A stretch of DNA of 64,000 nt, from contig CP129495.1 of assembly GCA_030584185.1 (NCBI GenBank), positions 1,329,628 through 1,393,627 on the forward strand, in the 5' to 3' direction. The first letter of the stretch is position 1, and each line of letters starts with the position of its first letter. The notes beneath the pieces are model-generated. The model was not told where the DNA came from and made no database searches. It saw only the letters and a list, made by a program, of their open reading frames with translations. The translations under genes were made by a program, and so were the position numbers. Shown here in pieces: positions 43,144 through 52,799 of the stretch. Origin of the DNA: Acidimicrobiia bacterium. GTDB lineage: Bacteria > Actinomycetota > Acidimicrobiia > Spongiisociales > UBA11373.

Positions 43144-44532
43144 ATGATCCCGGCCCGGCTTCAGCCCCTGCTGCGCGCCACCGGCGTGCCGGCGCGCGTG
43201 GCGCAGCGCTTCGCCGCCGCCGGTCACGAGGCGTTCCTGGTCGGGGGGGGAGTGCGCGACGCCCTGCTGGGGCGGGAGCGGGAGGAGACGGAGTACGACT
43301 TCACCACGGCGGCGCCTCCCGACGTCATCCACGAACTGCTCGAGGGGTGGGCACAAGGAGTCGTCACCGTGGGCAAGGAGTTCGGCACGATCGGCGCCAG
43401 GCTCGATGGAGTCCTGGTGGAGGTGACCACCTTTCGCAGCGAGGTGTACCGCGACGACAGCCGCAAGCCCTCCGTGGAGTTCACCGACGACCTCGCCACC
43501 GATCTGTCCAGGCGCGACTTCACCGTCAACGCCCTGGCGCTGCGGATCGTGCCCGAGCCCGAGATCATCGATCCCCATGGGGGCCTGGTCGATCTCGGTT
43601 CCGGTCTGCTGCGTACCCCCCTCTCTCCCGAGATCGCCTTCGGAGACGACCCGCTGCGAATGCTGCGGCTGTACCGGTTCGTCTCGACCCTCGGGTTCGT
43701 GCCAGATCCGGCCGCCCTGGCCGCGGCGGCTGCGATGTCGGATCGCCTCGTGATCGTCAGTGCCGAGCGGATCCGGGAGGAGCTGGACCGCCTGATGGTC
43801 GGCGACCATGTCGAGGCGGCTCTATGGGGGGTGGTGGAGAGCGGTCTCGCCGAGCACTTCATTCCGGAGATCCCGGCCTTGGCACTGGAACAGGATCCCC
43901 GGCACAGCCACAAGGACGTGCTCGCCCACACCATCGCCGTGGTGGGTAAGTGCCCGCCGGATCGGATCGTGCGGCTGGCGGCTCTGTTCCACGATGTGGG
44001 AAAGCCGCAGACCAGGGAAGTCGGTCCCGAGGGCGTCTCCTTCCACCACCACGAGGTGGTCGGGGCCCGGATGACGCGCTCCCGCCTCCAGGAGCTGCGC
44101 TACCCGAAGGACGACGTCGACGACGTCGTGGATCTGGTGTATCTGCACATGCGTCCCCACACCTTCAAGCTGGGATGGAGCGACAGGGCGGTGCGTCGCT
44201 ACGTACGAGACGCCGGCCACCTCCTGGAGAGGCTCAACACCCTCGTCCGATGCGATGTCACCACGGCCAACGACAAGAAGGCCCGGCAGATCCAGCGAGG
44301 AATCGACGAGATGGAACGCCGGATCGCCGAGCTGCGCCAACAGGAGGAGATCGACTCGATCCGGCCGCCGCTGGACGGACACGCCGTCATGCAGCATCTC
44401 GCCTTGGCGCCGGGACCGATGGTGGGGGAAGCCCTAGACATGCTGCTCGAGCATCGTCTCGACCATGGTCCGCTCTCCGAAGAGGAGGCCCTGGGCCTTC
44501 TCGACCGTTGGTGGGCCGAACGGCAGCAGTAG
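43144..44532 (+). CDS. cca: CCA tRNA nucleotidyltransferase with HD domain
   Basis: 462 residues. The polymerase-beta head has LVGGGVRDALLGR (about 31-43) and EYDFTTAA, then FTDDLATDLSRRDFTVNALAL and the arm DDPLRMLRLYRF. The C-terminal HD region has HKDVLAHTIAVV and LAALFHDVGKPQTR. The enzyme adds or repairs the 3' CCA end of tRNA; the HD part probably has phosphohydrolase activity. In mycobacteria the equivalent pcnA gene lies near the sigM block, as here. Confidence 0.93.
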   Translation: MIPARLQPLLRATGVPARVAQRFAAAGHEAFLVGGGVRDALLGREREETEYDFTTAAPPDVIHELLEGWAQGVVTVGKEFGTIGARLDGVLVEVTTFRSEVYRDDSRKPSVEFTDDLATDLSRRDFTVNALALRIVPEPEIIDPHGGLVDLGSGLLRTPLSPEIAFGDDPLRMLRLYRFVSTLGFVPDPAALAAAAAMSDRLVIVSAERIREELDRLMVGDHVEAALWGVVESGLAEHFIPEIPALALEQDPRHSHKDVLAHTIAVVGKCPPDRIVRLAALFHDVGKPQTREVGPEGVSFHHHEVVGARMTRSRLQELRYPKDDVDDVVDLVYLHMRPHTFKLGWSDRAVRRYVRDAGHLLERLNTLVRCDVTTANDKKARQIQRGIDEMERRIAELRQQEEIDSIRPPLDGHAVMQHLALAPGPMVGEALDMLLEHRLDHGPLSEEEALGLLDRWWAERQQ

Positions 44533-44609
44533 GGGCGTCCCGACAAGCATCAGGCGGCGGAGCCTCAGTTCGACGGCAGCTCCTTTTGCGGGCTGGCGTC
44601 GGCCGAGTC

Positions 44610-45491
44610 TCAGGTGGAGGCGGCGAGGCGCCCTTCGAGGAACTCGATGATCGCCCCCGCCACGTCCACGCCGCTGGCTCCTTCGATTCCTTCCAGGCCG
44701 GGGGAGGCGTTCACCTCGATCACCAGGGGGCCGGACCGGGACCGCAGCATGTCGACCCCGCACACGTCCAGACCGAGAGTGGTTGCGGCGGCTATGGCGG
44801 CGGCCGCCTCGGCCTCGGTGAGCTCGACCGGGTTGGCCGTGGCCCCCCGATGGATGTTCGCCCGGAACTCCCCTTCGGCGGCGACTCGTTCCATCGAGGC
44901 GACTATCCGGCCGCCGACCACGAAGGCGCGCAGGTCGGTGTTCTCCGCCTCGGTGATGAACCGCTGCACAAGGATGTTGGCATCGAGCTGCCGGAAGGCT
45001 GCGATCACCGACTGAGCCGCATTACGGGTCTCGGCGAGCACCACACCCATGCCCTGGGTGCCCTCGAGCAGCTTCACCACATAGGGCGGCTTCCCCACGA
45101 CCTCGAGCAGCCCGTCGATGTCCTTCGTCGAGTGGGCGAAGCTGGTCACCGGCAGCCCCACGCCGGCGCGAGCGAGCAGCTGCAGGGACCGCAGCTTGTC
45201 GCGCGCCCGGGCGATCGCCTGGGATTCGTTGGCGGTGAGGACGTGCATCATCTCGAACTGGCGCACGACCGCAGTCCCGTAGAAGGTGTAGGCGGCGCCG
45301 ATGCGAGGGATCACGGCGTCGAAGGCGAGCTCCCTTCCGGCGAGCAGGACCCGGGGGCGCTTCGATGTGATGTCCATGTAGCAGCGCAGGTAGTCGACCA
45401 CCGAGACCTGGTGACCTCTCATACCGGCGGCCTCCACCAGCCTGCTCGTGGAGTAGAGGGACGCCTGCCTGCTGAGGACTCCGATCCTCAT
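44610..45491 (-). CDS. rimK: RimK-family ATP-grasp glutamate ligase
   Basis: 293 residues. Start [18 protein letters not shown] and the ATP-grasp elements [37 protein letters not shown] and [16 protein letters not shown] (metal-binding Glu and Asn) match RimK. Family members add glutamate to proteins (E. coli S6 C-terminus) or to cofactors; rpsF is in this window at 58467, but its C-terminus ends HKFVRPV, not in glutamates. It is the last of four overlapping minus-strand genes. Confidence 0.88.
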   Translation of the reverse strand: MRIGVLSRQASLYSTSRLVEAAGMRGHQVSVVDYLRCYMDITSKRPRVLLAGRELAFDAVIPRIGAAYTFYGTAVVRQFEMMHVLTANESQAIARARDKLRSLQLLARAGVGLPVTSFAHSTKDIDGLLEVVGKPPYVVKLLEGTQGMGVVLAETRNAAQSVIAAFRQLDANILVQRFITEAENTDLRAFVVGGRIVASMERVAAEGEFRANIHRGATANPVELTEAEAAAAIAAATTLGLDVCGVDMLRSRSGPLVIEVNASPGLEGIEGASGVDVAGAIIEFLEGRLAAST

Positions 45492-45934
45492 GGCAGGTCA
45501 CCCAGCAGATAGGAGGCATCCGGATCGACCACCACTCGCCCCTTCATCGCCTCGCGCCCGATGAGCATGCGGTACTGCATCCGGTTGCGTCGCGCCAGAT
45601 TGACATCGATCGACCAGTGCTCGCCTGCGACTTCGAGGGTGGTGCGGATCACGACGCGCTCCTCCTCGCGCCCGCCCCGTCCCGGATTCCTGATCGTTCG
45701 CACGTCCACGATCGGTGCCTCCGCCTCCACGGTGCGGTCGCGATCGAGGTGCACCAGGAACCGAACCCGGTCACCGGAGTCATCGGGGATGAGCCGTACC
45801 CGGGAGACGTCTATCGACGAAGAGACGGCGCCGGTATCGATCTTGGCCTCGATGCGCGGGATACCGAGGTCGGGGAGGCCCACCCACTCCCGCCAACCGA
45901 CGGTCTGCTTGGTCTCCGCAGCGCCGTCGGTCAT
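45488..45934 (-). CDS. RimB/retropepsin-like aspartic protease (PF05618 type)
   Basis: 148 residues. The protease motif is [11 protein letters not shown] with Asp33-Thr34-Gly35, matching D-T-G-A-x-T-S-A of the ATP-dependent-zinc-protease-like family, and a second conserved block is [23 protein letters not shown]. RimB-type proteins trim the glutamate tails made by RimK. The gene overlaps rimK (ATGA) and the methyltransferase-like gene upstream (also ATGA), so the pair is expected to work together. Confidence 0.85.
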   Translation of the reverse strand: MTDGAAETKQTVGWREWVGLPDLGIPRIEAKIDTGAVSSSIDVSRVRLIPDDSGDRVRFLVHLDRDRTVEAEAPIVDVRTIRNPGRGGREEERVVIRTTLEVAGEHWSIDVNLARRNRMQYRMLIGREAMKGRVVVDPDASYLLGDLP

Positions 45935-46701
45935 GGCTTCGGGGGCCTGGGGAAGAAGGCGCTCGTACGACGCACGTACTCCTCGTATCCGGGGCGGCGG
46001 CTGGTGATGGTGCGCTCGAGGAGGGTCACCCCGCTGACCCGGAGCAGGAGGAACGACATCAGCAGCGGCCCGACCACCGTCCACAGCGAGGCCGGGCGCG
46101 CCACCGCCACCAGGAAGTGACCCCACCACACGGTGAAGTCCCCGAAGTAGTTGGGGTGACGGCTGTACCTCCATAGTCCGCCATCCATGACCGTCCCCGC
46201 GTTCTCCGGGCTTCGCTTGAAGCGGACCAACTGAAGGTCGCCCACCGTCTCGAAGAAGAACCCGACCGCCCACACGGCGACACCTGCGATGGCGATCAGG
46301 CCGGGAGCGCCGCCGTCGACCATGGCCACCTGCACCGGGAGCGACACCACCCAGGCCAGGAGCGCCTGCAGGAGGAACACCGTCCCCAGGCTGACCGCTG
46401 GGAATCGCCGACCCCACCGCCTGCGGAACTCCTGGTACCGGTAGTCCTCGCCCTTGCCCAGGTTGCGTATCGCCAGATGCAATCCCAGTCGCAGTCCCCA
46501 CACGGTCACCAGGATCGCCAGCAACAACCCCCTGCCTCCGGGGTCTTCGGCGGTGACGAAGGCGGTCCAGGCGATGAGAACGAACCCCGGCCCCCAGAAC
46601 GGGTCGACTATCGAGGCGTCCCGAACCAGGAGGCTGATCACCCACAACACGGTGAATGCCCCCACCGCCACCAGCCCCGAGGTGAGCAGGACCTGGCTCA
46701 T
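45931..46701 (-). CDS. DUF1295 / isoprenylcysteine methyltransferase-like membrane protein
   Basis: 256 residues with about six membrane helices. The early [10 protein letters not shown] and [21 protein letters not shown] and the late [22 protein letters not shown] with [17 protein letters not shown] are hallmarks of DUF1295 (steroid 5-alpha-reductase/ICMT-like). Such proteins are SAM-dependent methyltransferases or NADPH-dependent reductases of membrane lipids; the activity here is unknown. It overlaps both neighbours by 4 bp. Confidence 0.85.
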   Translation of the reverse strand: MSQVLLTSGLVAVGAFTVLWVISLLVRDASIVDPFWGPGFVLIAWTAFVTAEDPGGRGLLLAILVTVWGLRLGLHLAIRNLGKGEDYRYQEFRRRWGRRFPAVSLGTVFLLQALLAWVVSLPVQVAMVDGGAPGLIAIAGVAVWAVGFFFETVGDLQLVRFKRSPENAGTVMDGGLWRYSRHPNYFGDFTVWWGHFLVAVARPASLWTVVGPLLMSFLLLRVSGVTLLERTITSRRPGYEEYVRRTSAFFPRPPKP

Positions 46702-48143
46702 CGGCAGGCGTATCCGCGTTCCTCGGCGGCGGCCGCTATCCGCCTGGCCATCCGGGGGAAGACGATGCGGTGGGGGACGAGCAGGCCGTACCAGTAGATG
46801 CGTCCGGGGAGCCCCCGGGGTCGGAACCAGGCGGTCTGCACCAGGTCGGCGCCGTGTTCGGTGGGCCGCGTCTCCCACTCCAGCCAGGCTTCGCCGGGCA
46901 GCCGCATCTCGGCTCGAAGCCGCAGGCTGGAGCCGGCGACAACGTCTTCGACTCGCCAGAAGTCGATCGCCTCTCCCACTCGGACCTCGGTGGGGTGGCG
47001 CCTCCCGCGCCGCAGGCCAACCCCGCCGACGAGGCGGTCGAGCAGGCCACGGATCCGCCAGGCCCAATCCAGTCCGTAGTACCCGGTGCGTCCCCCGATC
47101 CGACTGAAGGCCCAGAACAGGTGCTCTGAATCGGTGTCCGTGGGAACGACCTGGCGGTCCATGTACACGGTTCCTCCCGACCAGTCGGGATCGGTGGCAA
47201 CGGGCGCCGCCGGATGGGAGTCGGCGTCGCTCCATCGCGTGATGACACCGCCGGGAAGCCTGGAGAGGGCGCGCCTGACCGCCTCCCGATACGGGGTGGG
47301 CTCGATCTCGACCAGCTCCTGCGGATCGTGAACGACCACCTCCGACCGGAGGCTCTCCACGAGCGGTCGGGCGACGCTTGGGGGGAGCGGCGTCACCAGT
47401 CCTATCCACAGCGACGACAGGCGGGGTGTGAGAAAGGGGAGACGCACGAAGCGGCGCCTTCGCAGCCCGGCCTCCTCGGCGTAGATCTGCATCATCTCCT
47501 CGTAGGTCAGGACTTCCGGGCCGCCCACTTCGGCGACTTTGGTTTCCGTGGACGGATCCTCGAGCGCTCCGACCAGGATTTCGAGCACGTCGCGAACGGC
47601 AATCGGTTGGCACCGGGTTCTGACCCATCTGGGTGTGGTCATCACCGGGAGGACCTCGGTGAGTGAACGAAGCATCTCGAAGGAGAGGGAGCCCGACCCG
47701 ATGATCACCGCGGCGCGCACCTCGGTCACCGGTGTTGCGCCTTCGGCCAGGATCCTTCCCACCTCGTGTCGGCTGCTCAAGTGGGGCGAGTGCTCGTCGC
47801 CTTCGTCCCCCAGGCCGCCGAGGTACACCAGTCGCCCCAGCGTCGATGCCTCGGCGGCGTCGCGAAAGCAGGATGCCGCTCGACGGTCGATCTCCTCGAA
47901 CCCCTTGCCGGCGGCCATCGAGTGAACCAGGTAGAAGGCGGCCTGGCATCCCTCCATCGCCTCCTTCACCGCCCCCGGGTCGAGGACGTCGCCTGCGAAG
48001 ACCTCCACCTGATGTCGCCATGGATGCAGCGCCAACTTCTTGGGGTTGCGAGCCAGACAGCGAACCTCGTGGCCCTCCTCCAGGAGGCGGGGCACGAGGC
48101 GGCCTCCGATGTATCCGGTGGCGCCGGTGACGAGGATGCGCAT
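46698..48143 (-). CDS. SDR-family NAD(P)-binding protein fused to a DUF2867 domain
   Basis: 481 residues. N-terminal extended Rossmann domain with [15 protein letters not shown] (6-20), [14 protein letters not shown] and YLVHSM, resembling NmrA-like SDRs that lack the classical catalytic Tyr-x-x-x-Lys. The C-terminal ~170 residues (from RWSDADSHP) match the DUF2867 (START-like) pattern ending near [17 protein letters not shown]. Function is unknown; redox or lipid-quinone work is possible. First gene of the four-gene operon with rimK. Confidence 0.85.
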   Translation of the reverse strand: MRILVTGATGYIGGRLVPRLLEEGHEVRCLARNPKKLALHPWRHQVEVFAGDVLDPGAVKEAMEGCQAAFYLVHSMAAGKGFEEIDRRAASCFRDAAEASTLGRLVYLGGLGDEGDEHSPHLSSRHEVGRILAEGATPVTEVRAAVIIGSGSLSFEMLRSLTEVLPVMTTPRWVRTRCQPIAVRDVLEILVGALEDPSTETKVAEVGGPEVLTYEEMMQIYAEEAGLRRRRFVRLPFLTPRLSSLWIGLVTPLPPSVARPLVESLRSEVVVHDPQELVEIEPTPYREAVRRALSRLPGGVITRWSDADSHPAAPVATDPDWSGGTVYMDRQVVPTDTDSEHLFWAFSRIGGRTGYYGLDWAWRIRGLLDRLVGGVGLRRGRRHPTEVRVGEAIDFWRVEDVVAGSSLRLRAEMRLPGEAWLEWETRPTEHGADLVQTAWFRPRGLPGRIYWYGLLVPHRIVFPRMARRIAAAAEERGYACR

Positions 48144-48225
48144 GGGGAGCGCGAGGCTAGGCGTCGAGGACGGCTTAGTTGGCGAGAACCGCCGCCCAAT
48201 GGAAGAGATCGCAGCCGACGGCCGC

Positions 48226-48231
48226 TACATT
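48226..48231 (+). promoter_or_regulatory. -10-like hexamer of a leaderless promoter
   Basis: TACATT ends 7 nt before the ATG at 48239. Confidence 0.4.
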
Positions 48232-48238
48232 CCATGCG

Positions 48239-48625
48239 ATGGGATTTCGCGCCAATGCCTTCGGGAGTTCTGCACTCCACGTTTACCCGGTCCGCCCGGG
48301 CATGGCCGAGGGCGCCCGAGCCCTGGTCGCCGAGCTGATGGGCCCCCGCCGGGGTGAGTGGGCCGAATCCAAGCGCCGCCGCGGCATCGGGCGCGTCGCC
48401 ATGTCGCTGGTACACGAGGACGGCCGCGACCTGTTCGTGACGGCGGTTCAGGGTTCGGCCCCGGTCGCCGGCGTGGCTGCCCTGGCCGGCTCCGAGGATC
48501 CCTTCGATGTCTGGCTGCGAGGCCGCATGACCGAACTGTTCGAAGAACCCCTGGCGGTGGAGCATCTCGCCGACACCGCCCCCAGACCGGGACCCTGGCG
48601 GGGAATGAGGAGGTTCTCACGATGA
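48239..48625 (+). CDS. Small cytoplasmic protein of unknown function
   Basis: 128 residues from ATG 48239, chosen because TACATT lies 7 nt upstream; the frame is open to 48179. The sequence YPVRPGMAEGARALVAELMGPRRGEWAESKRRRGI, then MSLVHEDGRDLFVTAVQGSAP (blocks at about 15-75) suggests a small alpha-beta barrel of the kind seen in DUF6176/EthD-like proteins; this is a guess. The stop overlaps the lipoprotein metallopeptidase gene (ATGA). Confidence 0.6.
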   Translation: MGFRANAFGSSALHVYPVRPGMAEGARALVAELMGPRRGEWAESKRRRGIGRVAMSLVHEDGRDLFVTAVQGSAPVAGVAALAGSEDPFDVWLRGRMTELFEEPLAVEHLADTAPRPGPWRGMRRFSR

Positions 48626-50199
48626 GAAGGTTGTTGGTGGTGTTGATTGCGCTCACGGTGGTGTCCACTGCGTGCGGCGACAACGCTTCCCCGCTCTCGG
48701 CCACCACGACCACCCGGGCGGCGACCACCACCACCGCCGGTGAGGCGAACGAGTATCCGCAGGAGATCGTCGATGCCTACATGGAGGGGTGCACCGGTGA
48801 GGACTCCTACGGCTTCTGCCTGTGCACCATCGAGGAGATCCAGGAGCGGATGGATCTCGCCGAGTTCCTCGAGTGGTCGGAGACCTTCAGCGACTCCGAC
48901 CCGGTAGCGGTCGACATCATCACCACCTGCGGCGGTACCCCGCCCGGTCCCGATCCGGATCCTGATCCCGATCCAGGCCCGCTGACCATCGACCAGCTGA
49001 TCTCCCTGTCGATCGTCGACCTCGAGGAGTTCTGGTCGGCGGAGATGCCGGCGGTCTGGGGGATCGACTATCAGCCGGTGGCAGCCTTCGGGCCCTACTA
49101 CGTGTCCCGTGGCGACGTCCCCGAGTGTGGCGGGCCGCTGGGTCCCGAGTCGTACTCCCAGAACGCCTTCTACTGCTCGGTCGACGACACCGTGCAGTGG
49201 GACATCGAGGATCTGATCCTTCCCCTCTACGAGGAGTACGGAGACTTCACGGTGGCCCTGGTGATGGCCCACGAGTGGGGCCACGCCATCCAGGCGCGTT
49301 TCGGATTCTCCGACGAGCATCCGACGATCGTCCAGGAGCTCCAGGCTGACTGCCTGGCAGGGGCCTGGACCTTCTACGTCGACTCGGGGCAGAGCCAGAA
49401 CCTGATCCTGGAGCCGGGCGACCTCGAAGAGGCCATGGCCGGGTTCCTACTCATCGGTGATGGCCTGGGCACCGCCCCCGACGGCCCCAACGCCCACGGT
49501 GGCTCGTTCGATCGTCTGACCGCCTTCTTCGACGGGTTCAACAACGGGGTCGCCGCCTGCGACACGTATCAGGAGACCTATCCGCCTGTCGTCTTCATCG
49601 AGCTCGACCCGGCGTACAGCGGAAACCTCCCCTACGACACCGCAGCCACCGTCCTCATCGACGCCCTCGAGGGGTTCTGGGCGATCGTCTTCCCCGACGC
49701 CTTCGGGATGGAGTGGATCCCCATGTCGGGCGCCTACGAGTACTACCCGTCGAGCGGGGACGTTCCCTCGTGCGGCGGCTTCTTCGAGGACCCCGAGTTC
49801 TATCCGGGGAACGCCTTCTACTGCGAGGACGAGGACTTCGCCGCTTGGGACGGGGAAGGGCTGTTCCCCTATCTCTATGACGAGATCGGCGACTTCGCCA
49901 TGGCGCTGGTCCTCGCCGACCTGTGGGGGAGGGCCGTCTTGGCCCGGCTCGAGTATCCGGTGTTCGGGCCCGAAGCCCAGCTGCAGGTCGACTGCATGGC
50001 CGGTGCCTGGACGGCGGCGCTGACCTTTGAGGACAACCCGATGCAGCTGTGGCTCTCGGCCGGCGATCTCGAGGAGGGGATCGCCGGTTTCCTGCTGCTC
50101 TCGGCGGTGCCTGGATCGGAGGGAGCGGTCAGCGCCTTCCAGCGCTTCGAGGCGTTCAAGGGGGGAGTGTTCGACGGCATCTCGGCGTGCGGGCTCTGA
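48622..50199 (+). CDS. Lipoprotein with duplicated neutral zinc metallopeptidase domain, second copy inactive
   Basis: 525 residues from ATG 48622. Signal peptide with lipobox STAC18, a Cys-rich segment (residues 57-105), a Pro-Asp repeat linker (108-120), then two homologous domains. Domain 1 has VMAHEWGHAIQ with zinc ligands H217 and H221 and catalytic E218, and QELQADCLAGAW with E239, like YpfJ-type metallopeptidases. Domain 2 (from about residue 345) repeats the same strands, but the site reads VLADLWGRAVL and AQLQVDCMAGAW, losing all ligands. Expected on the outer face of the membrane; substrate unknown. Confidence 0.85.
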   Translation: MRRLLVVLIALTVVSTACGDNASPLSATTTTRAATTTTAGEANEYPQEIVDAYMEGCTGEDSYGFCLCTIEEIQERMDLAEFLEWSETFSDSDPVAVDIITTCGGTPPGPDPDPDPDPGPLTIDQLISLSIVDLEEFWSAEMPAVWGIDYQPVAAFGPYYVSRGDVPECGGPLGPESYSQNAFYCSVDDTVQWDIEDLILPLYEEYGDFTVALVMAHEWGHAIQARFGFSDEHPTIVQELQADCLAGAWTFYVDSGQSQNLILEPGDLEEAMAGFLLIGDGLGTAPDGPNAHGGSFDRLTAFFDGFNNGVAACDTYQETYPPVVFIELDPAYSGNLPYDTAATVLIDALEGFWAIVFPDAFGMEWIPMSGAYEYYPSSGDVPSCGGFFEDPEFYPGNAFYCEDEDFAAWDGEGLFPYLYDEIGDFAMALVLADLWGRAVLARLEYPVFGPEAQLQVDCMAGAWTAALTFEDNPMQLWLSAGDLEEGIAGFLLLSAVPGSEGAVSAFQRFEAFKGGVFDGISACGL

Positions 50200-50217
50200 G
50201 GCGATTCGGGAGGGCCG

Positions 50218-51009
50218 GTGGCTGAGGAAGGCGGCTCGAGCGGCTGGCGACAACCGCTCTATCGGCTGTACGAGAGCCGGCTGGTCCGGTCACTGGACCG
50301 GTCGCGGCTCCCCCACCACGTCGGGGTGATCCTCGACGGGCATCGCCGTTACGCCCGCAGGGCCGGAATGGCCGACTACGCCGCTTCCTACCGGGCCGGC
50401 ATGAACAAACTGGTCGAGTTCCTCGGCTGGTGTCGCGACCTGTCGATAGCCGAGACCACTTGCTGGCTGCTCTCTCGTGAGAACCTGGAGCGACCCGCAT
50501 CCGAGCTCGATCCCTACTACGACGTCCTGGAGGAGCTCTTCGAGAGGCTTCCCTCGACGCCCGGGGGCAGCGATCTGCGTTACGGCGTCATCGGCAGCCT
50601 GGAGCTGCTCCCCGAGCGGCTCCGCGATGCGGCGGAGCGGCTCGAGGGCCGCTCGGGTAGCAACGGCAGAAGGCTCACGATCGCTCTTGCCTACGGCGGC
50701 CGCCAGGAGATCGTCGACGCCGTACGCGATCTCGTGGGCAAGCTGGCCGCCGAGGGCCTGGCCGGAGAGGAGATCGCTGCCCGGATCGATGCGGCCGAGA
50801 TCGGCCGGCACCTCTACACCCCCGACCTTCCCGATCCCGACCTGGTGATCCGAACCAGCGGCGAGTCGCGGCTCTCCGGATTCCTCTTGTGGCAGGCGGC
50901 CTACGCCGAGTACTCGTTCGTCGACGTCCACTGGCCCGGGTTCCGTCGGGTCGACTTCCTGCGTGCCCTGCGCGACTTCACCAGCCGTGAGCGACGGTTC
51001 GGCCGGTGA
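50218..51009 (+). CDS. uppS: cis-Prenyltransferase (UppS / Z-farnesyl diphosphate synthase family)
   Basis: 263 residues from GTG 50218 with GGGAGGG upstream. It condenses isopentenyl diphosphate units in cis to make polyprenyl carriers for wall synthesis. The pyrophosphate motif reads LDGHRRYARRAG, where DGNxRWA is usual (Asn to His, Trp to Tyr); the next motif reads LLSRENLERP in place of FSTENWxRP. The C-terminal LPDPDLVIRTSGESRLSGF and YSFVDVHWPGF are intact. The substitutions resemble short-chain enzymes more than classic UppS, so product length is uncertain. Confidence 0.88.
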   Translation: MAEEGGSSGWRQPLYRLYESRLVRSLDRSRLPHHVGVILDGHRRYARRAGMADYAASYRAGMNKLVEFLGWCRDLSIAETTCWLLSRENLERPASELDPYYDVLEELFERLPSTPGGSDLRYGVIGSLELLPERLRDAAERLEGRSGSNGRRLTIALAYGGRQEIVDAVRDLVGKLAAEGLAGEEIAARIDAAEIGRHLYTPDLPDPDLVIRTSGESRLSGFLLWQAAYAEYSFVDVHWPGFRRVDFLRALRDFTSRERRFGR

Positions 51010-51245
51010 GCTCAGCGGAATCGGTGCTGGTGATCTCCGGTGCCGTCTTTGGTGTGGGGGCGATCGTAGGGGGGGTGTTCCTCCTGCGTTGGTCGCGCAG
51101 GAGCGAACGCATGGTGGTGCGGCCGCAGCGGCTGCGCCATGCCGTTGCCGGCGACCCGTGGGCCGATCCGATTCGCCCGATGACGGATGAGGGGCCGCCC
51201 GGTGGACGGCCCCACACCCGACAGGGAGGTGATCCGACGGCCTGA
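51006..51245 (+). CDS. Small single-pass membrane protein coupled to the prenyltransferase
   Basis: 79 residues from GTG 51006, overlapping the previous stop (GTGA). One N-terminal helix (about 7-28, ISGAVFGVGAIVGGVFLL), then a basic RWSRRSERMVVRPQRLRH stretch and a Pro/Gly-rich tail. No family recognised. The overlap and topology support a real, co-translated gene. Confidence 0.6.
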   Translation: MSSAESVLVISGAVFGVGAIVGGVFLLRWSRRSERMVVRPQRLRHAVAGDPWADPIRPMTDEGPPGGRPHTRQGGDPTA

Positions 51246-51324
51246 GGCCTTCGTGATGTCTGGTTCGGTGCATCCAGGGCACACTTGAGCGATTCGATGA
51301 ATCACCCTCGGCCGCGATCCGTCG

Positions 51325-51330
51325 TACAGT
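51325..51330 (+). promoter_or_regulatory. -10-like hexamer of a leaderless promoter
   Basis: TACAGT ends 7 nt before the GTG at 51338. Confidence 0.4.
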
Positions 51331-51337
51331 CTCGACC

Positions 51338-51946
51338 GTGAACGTGGTCGTCTTCCGCTCGTCGCTGCGCCTGATGTTCCTCGCCCTGCTGGCGGTTCCC
51401 GCCATCCTGCTGGCGGTCGACATGATGTGGAGCCACCGCTGGTACCCCGCCCCGGAGACCTGGGATCGGGTGGTCGGCACCACCATCGACGCCTTCGGGA
51501 GCACCGTCGAGGTCAAGGAGACGGTGCTCAGCGCCGACGGCCAGGCCCAGCAGCGTCGCGATCGGGCGTTCGGAACAGTGCTCCTCCTCTCCGGTGTGGC
51601 GGCGATGGGGCTCTCGGTCAACAGCCTGCTGCGACCGCGACCGTTGCTGCGGGCCGGGGACGAGGGCATCTCGATCCGGGTGGACGGGGCCAGGCACCTT
51701 CCGCGGCTCTTTCCGTGGGAGGCGATCGCCGAGATCAGGTCGGGAGTGCGTGACGACGAAGGCGCCGCCTTCGAGGTGCTCTCGATCAGGTTTCACGACG
51801 CCGACATGGTTCCGGTGGACCCGGAAGGAGGGTTGGCCGACCCTCCCTGGTTGCATTTTTGGACCGACGACTGGGAGGTACCGGCGCACCGTCTGGCTCC
51901 TCTGCTCGAACCGGGGATCCACCGTGCCGCCGGGGCCGGTCGGTGA
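51338..51946 (+). CDS. Membrane protein with cytoplasmic PH-like domain, function unknown
   Basis: 202 residues. Two membrane helices (about 10-28 and 78-96) flank a ~45-residue loop with Trp and charged residues. The C-terminal ~100 residues ([27 protein letters not shown]) look like a bacterial PH-type domain: a strand, a conserved Pro-Trp before a helix, and more strands. The stop overlaps the endonuclease IV start (GTGA), so the two are co-translated. No family assignment beyond that. Confidence 0.65.
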   Translation: MNVVVFRSSLRLMFLALLAVPAILLAVDMMWSHRWYPAPETWDRVVGTTIDAFGSTVEVKETVLSADGQAQQRRDRAFGTVLLLSGVAAMGLSVNSLLRPRPLLRAGDEGISIRVDGARHLPRLFPWEAIAEIRSGVRDDEGAAFEVLSIRFHDADMVPVDPEGGLADPPWLHFWTDDWEVPAHRLAPLLEPGIHRAAGAGR

Positions 51947-52707
51947 TCCCGGTAGGCGCCCACGTCCCGAGCGACCGGCCGCTGGAGGAGGCTGCGGCCC
52001 GATCCGCCGACGCCATACAGATCTTCCTCTCGAGCCCGCAGACCTGGAAGGCCCCACTGCCCCGACACGACGCCGCCGAGCTGGCCGCATCCGGTATCCC
52101 GATCTTCGTCCACTCTCCGTATCTGGTGAACCTGGCGTCGCCCAACAACCGGATCCGGATCCCGAGCCGCAAGATCCTCGACGACACCATCCGGGCGGCG
52201 GCGACGATCGGAGCCGCAGGGGTGGTGGTGCACGGCGGGCACGTCGGAGACGACGAGGACCTGGCGGTGGGGTTCGAGCGGTGGCGAAAGGCCATGGAGT
52301 CGGTGGAGCGGTCGGTGCCGATCCTGCTCGAGAACACGGCGGGGGGCGGCAACGCCGTGCTTCGCGAGTGCGCCAACTATGGCCCCATGTGGCAGGCGAT
52401 AGGAGAGTTCGGCGTCGGTGTGTGTCTGGACACCTGTCACGCCTGGGCCGCCGGCGAGGACCTGTCCACCCTGGTCGACCGGGTGACGGCAATGACCGGT
52501 GCGGTGTCGTTGGTGCACTGCAACGACTCGCGCGATCCGGCGGGAAGCCGCCGGGATCGCCACGCCAACCTGGGAGCGGGCGAGATCCCCGAGGATCTGC
52601 TGGTCGGGTTGGTGCGTGCCGCCGGGGCGGTCGCCATCGTGGAGACCCCGGGGGGTGCCGAGGAGCAGGGCCAGGACATCGCCTGGCTGCGGAGCCGGCT
52701 GTCGTGA
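51943..52707 (+). CDS. nfo: Endonuclease IV (AP endonuclease)
   Basis: 254 residues from GTG 51943. A TIM-barrel enzyme that nicks DNA 5' of abasic sites using three zinc ions. Ligand-bearing motifs are [65 protein letters not shown] and IVETPGG, at the expected order and spacing. The N-terminus IPVGAHV is the family start. Confidence 0.93.
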   Translation: MIPVGAHVPSDRPLEEAAARSADAIQIFLSSPQTWKAPLPRHDAAELAASGIPIFVHSPYLVNLASPNNRIRIPSRKILDDTIRAAATIGAAGVVVHGGHVGDDEDLAVGFERWRKAMESVERSVPILLENTAGGGNAVLRECANYGPMWQAIGEFGVGVCLDTCHAWAAGEDLSTLVDRVTAMTGAVSLVHCNDSRDPAGSRRDRHANLGAGEIPEDLLVGLVRAAGAVAIVETPGGAEEQGQDIAWLRSRLS

Positions 52708-52799
52708 CCCGTTGCGGCAACTGGCTGCCGCAACCGAAGCGGTGAAGCGCCCAACGGTCGGCGATAATCGTTCGACGTAGTCGATTGAAGGGCGGTCCG

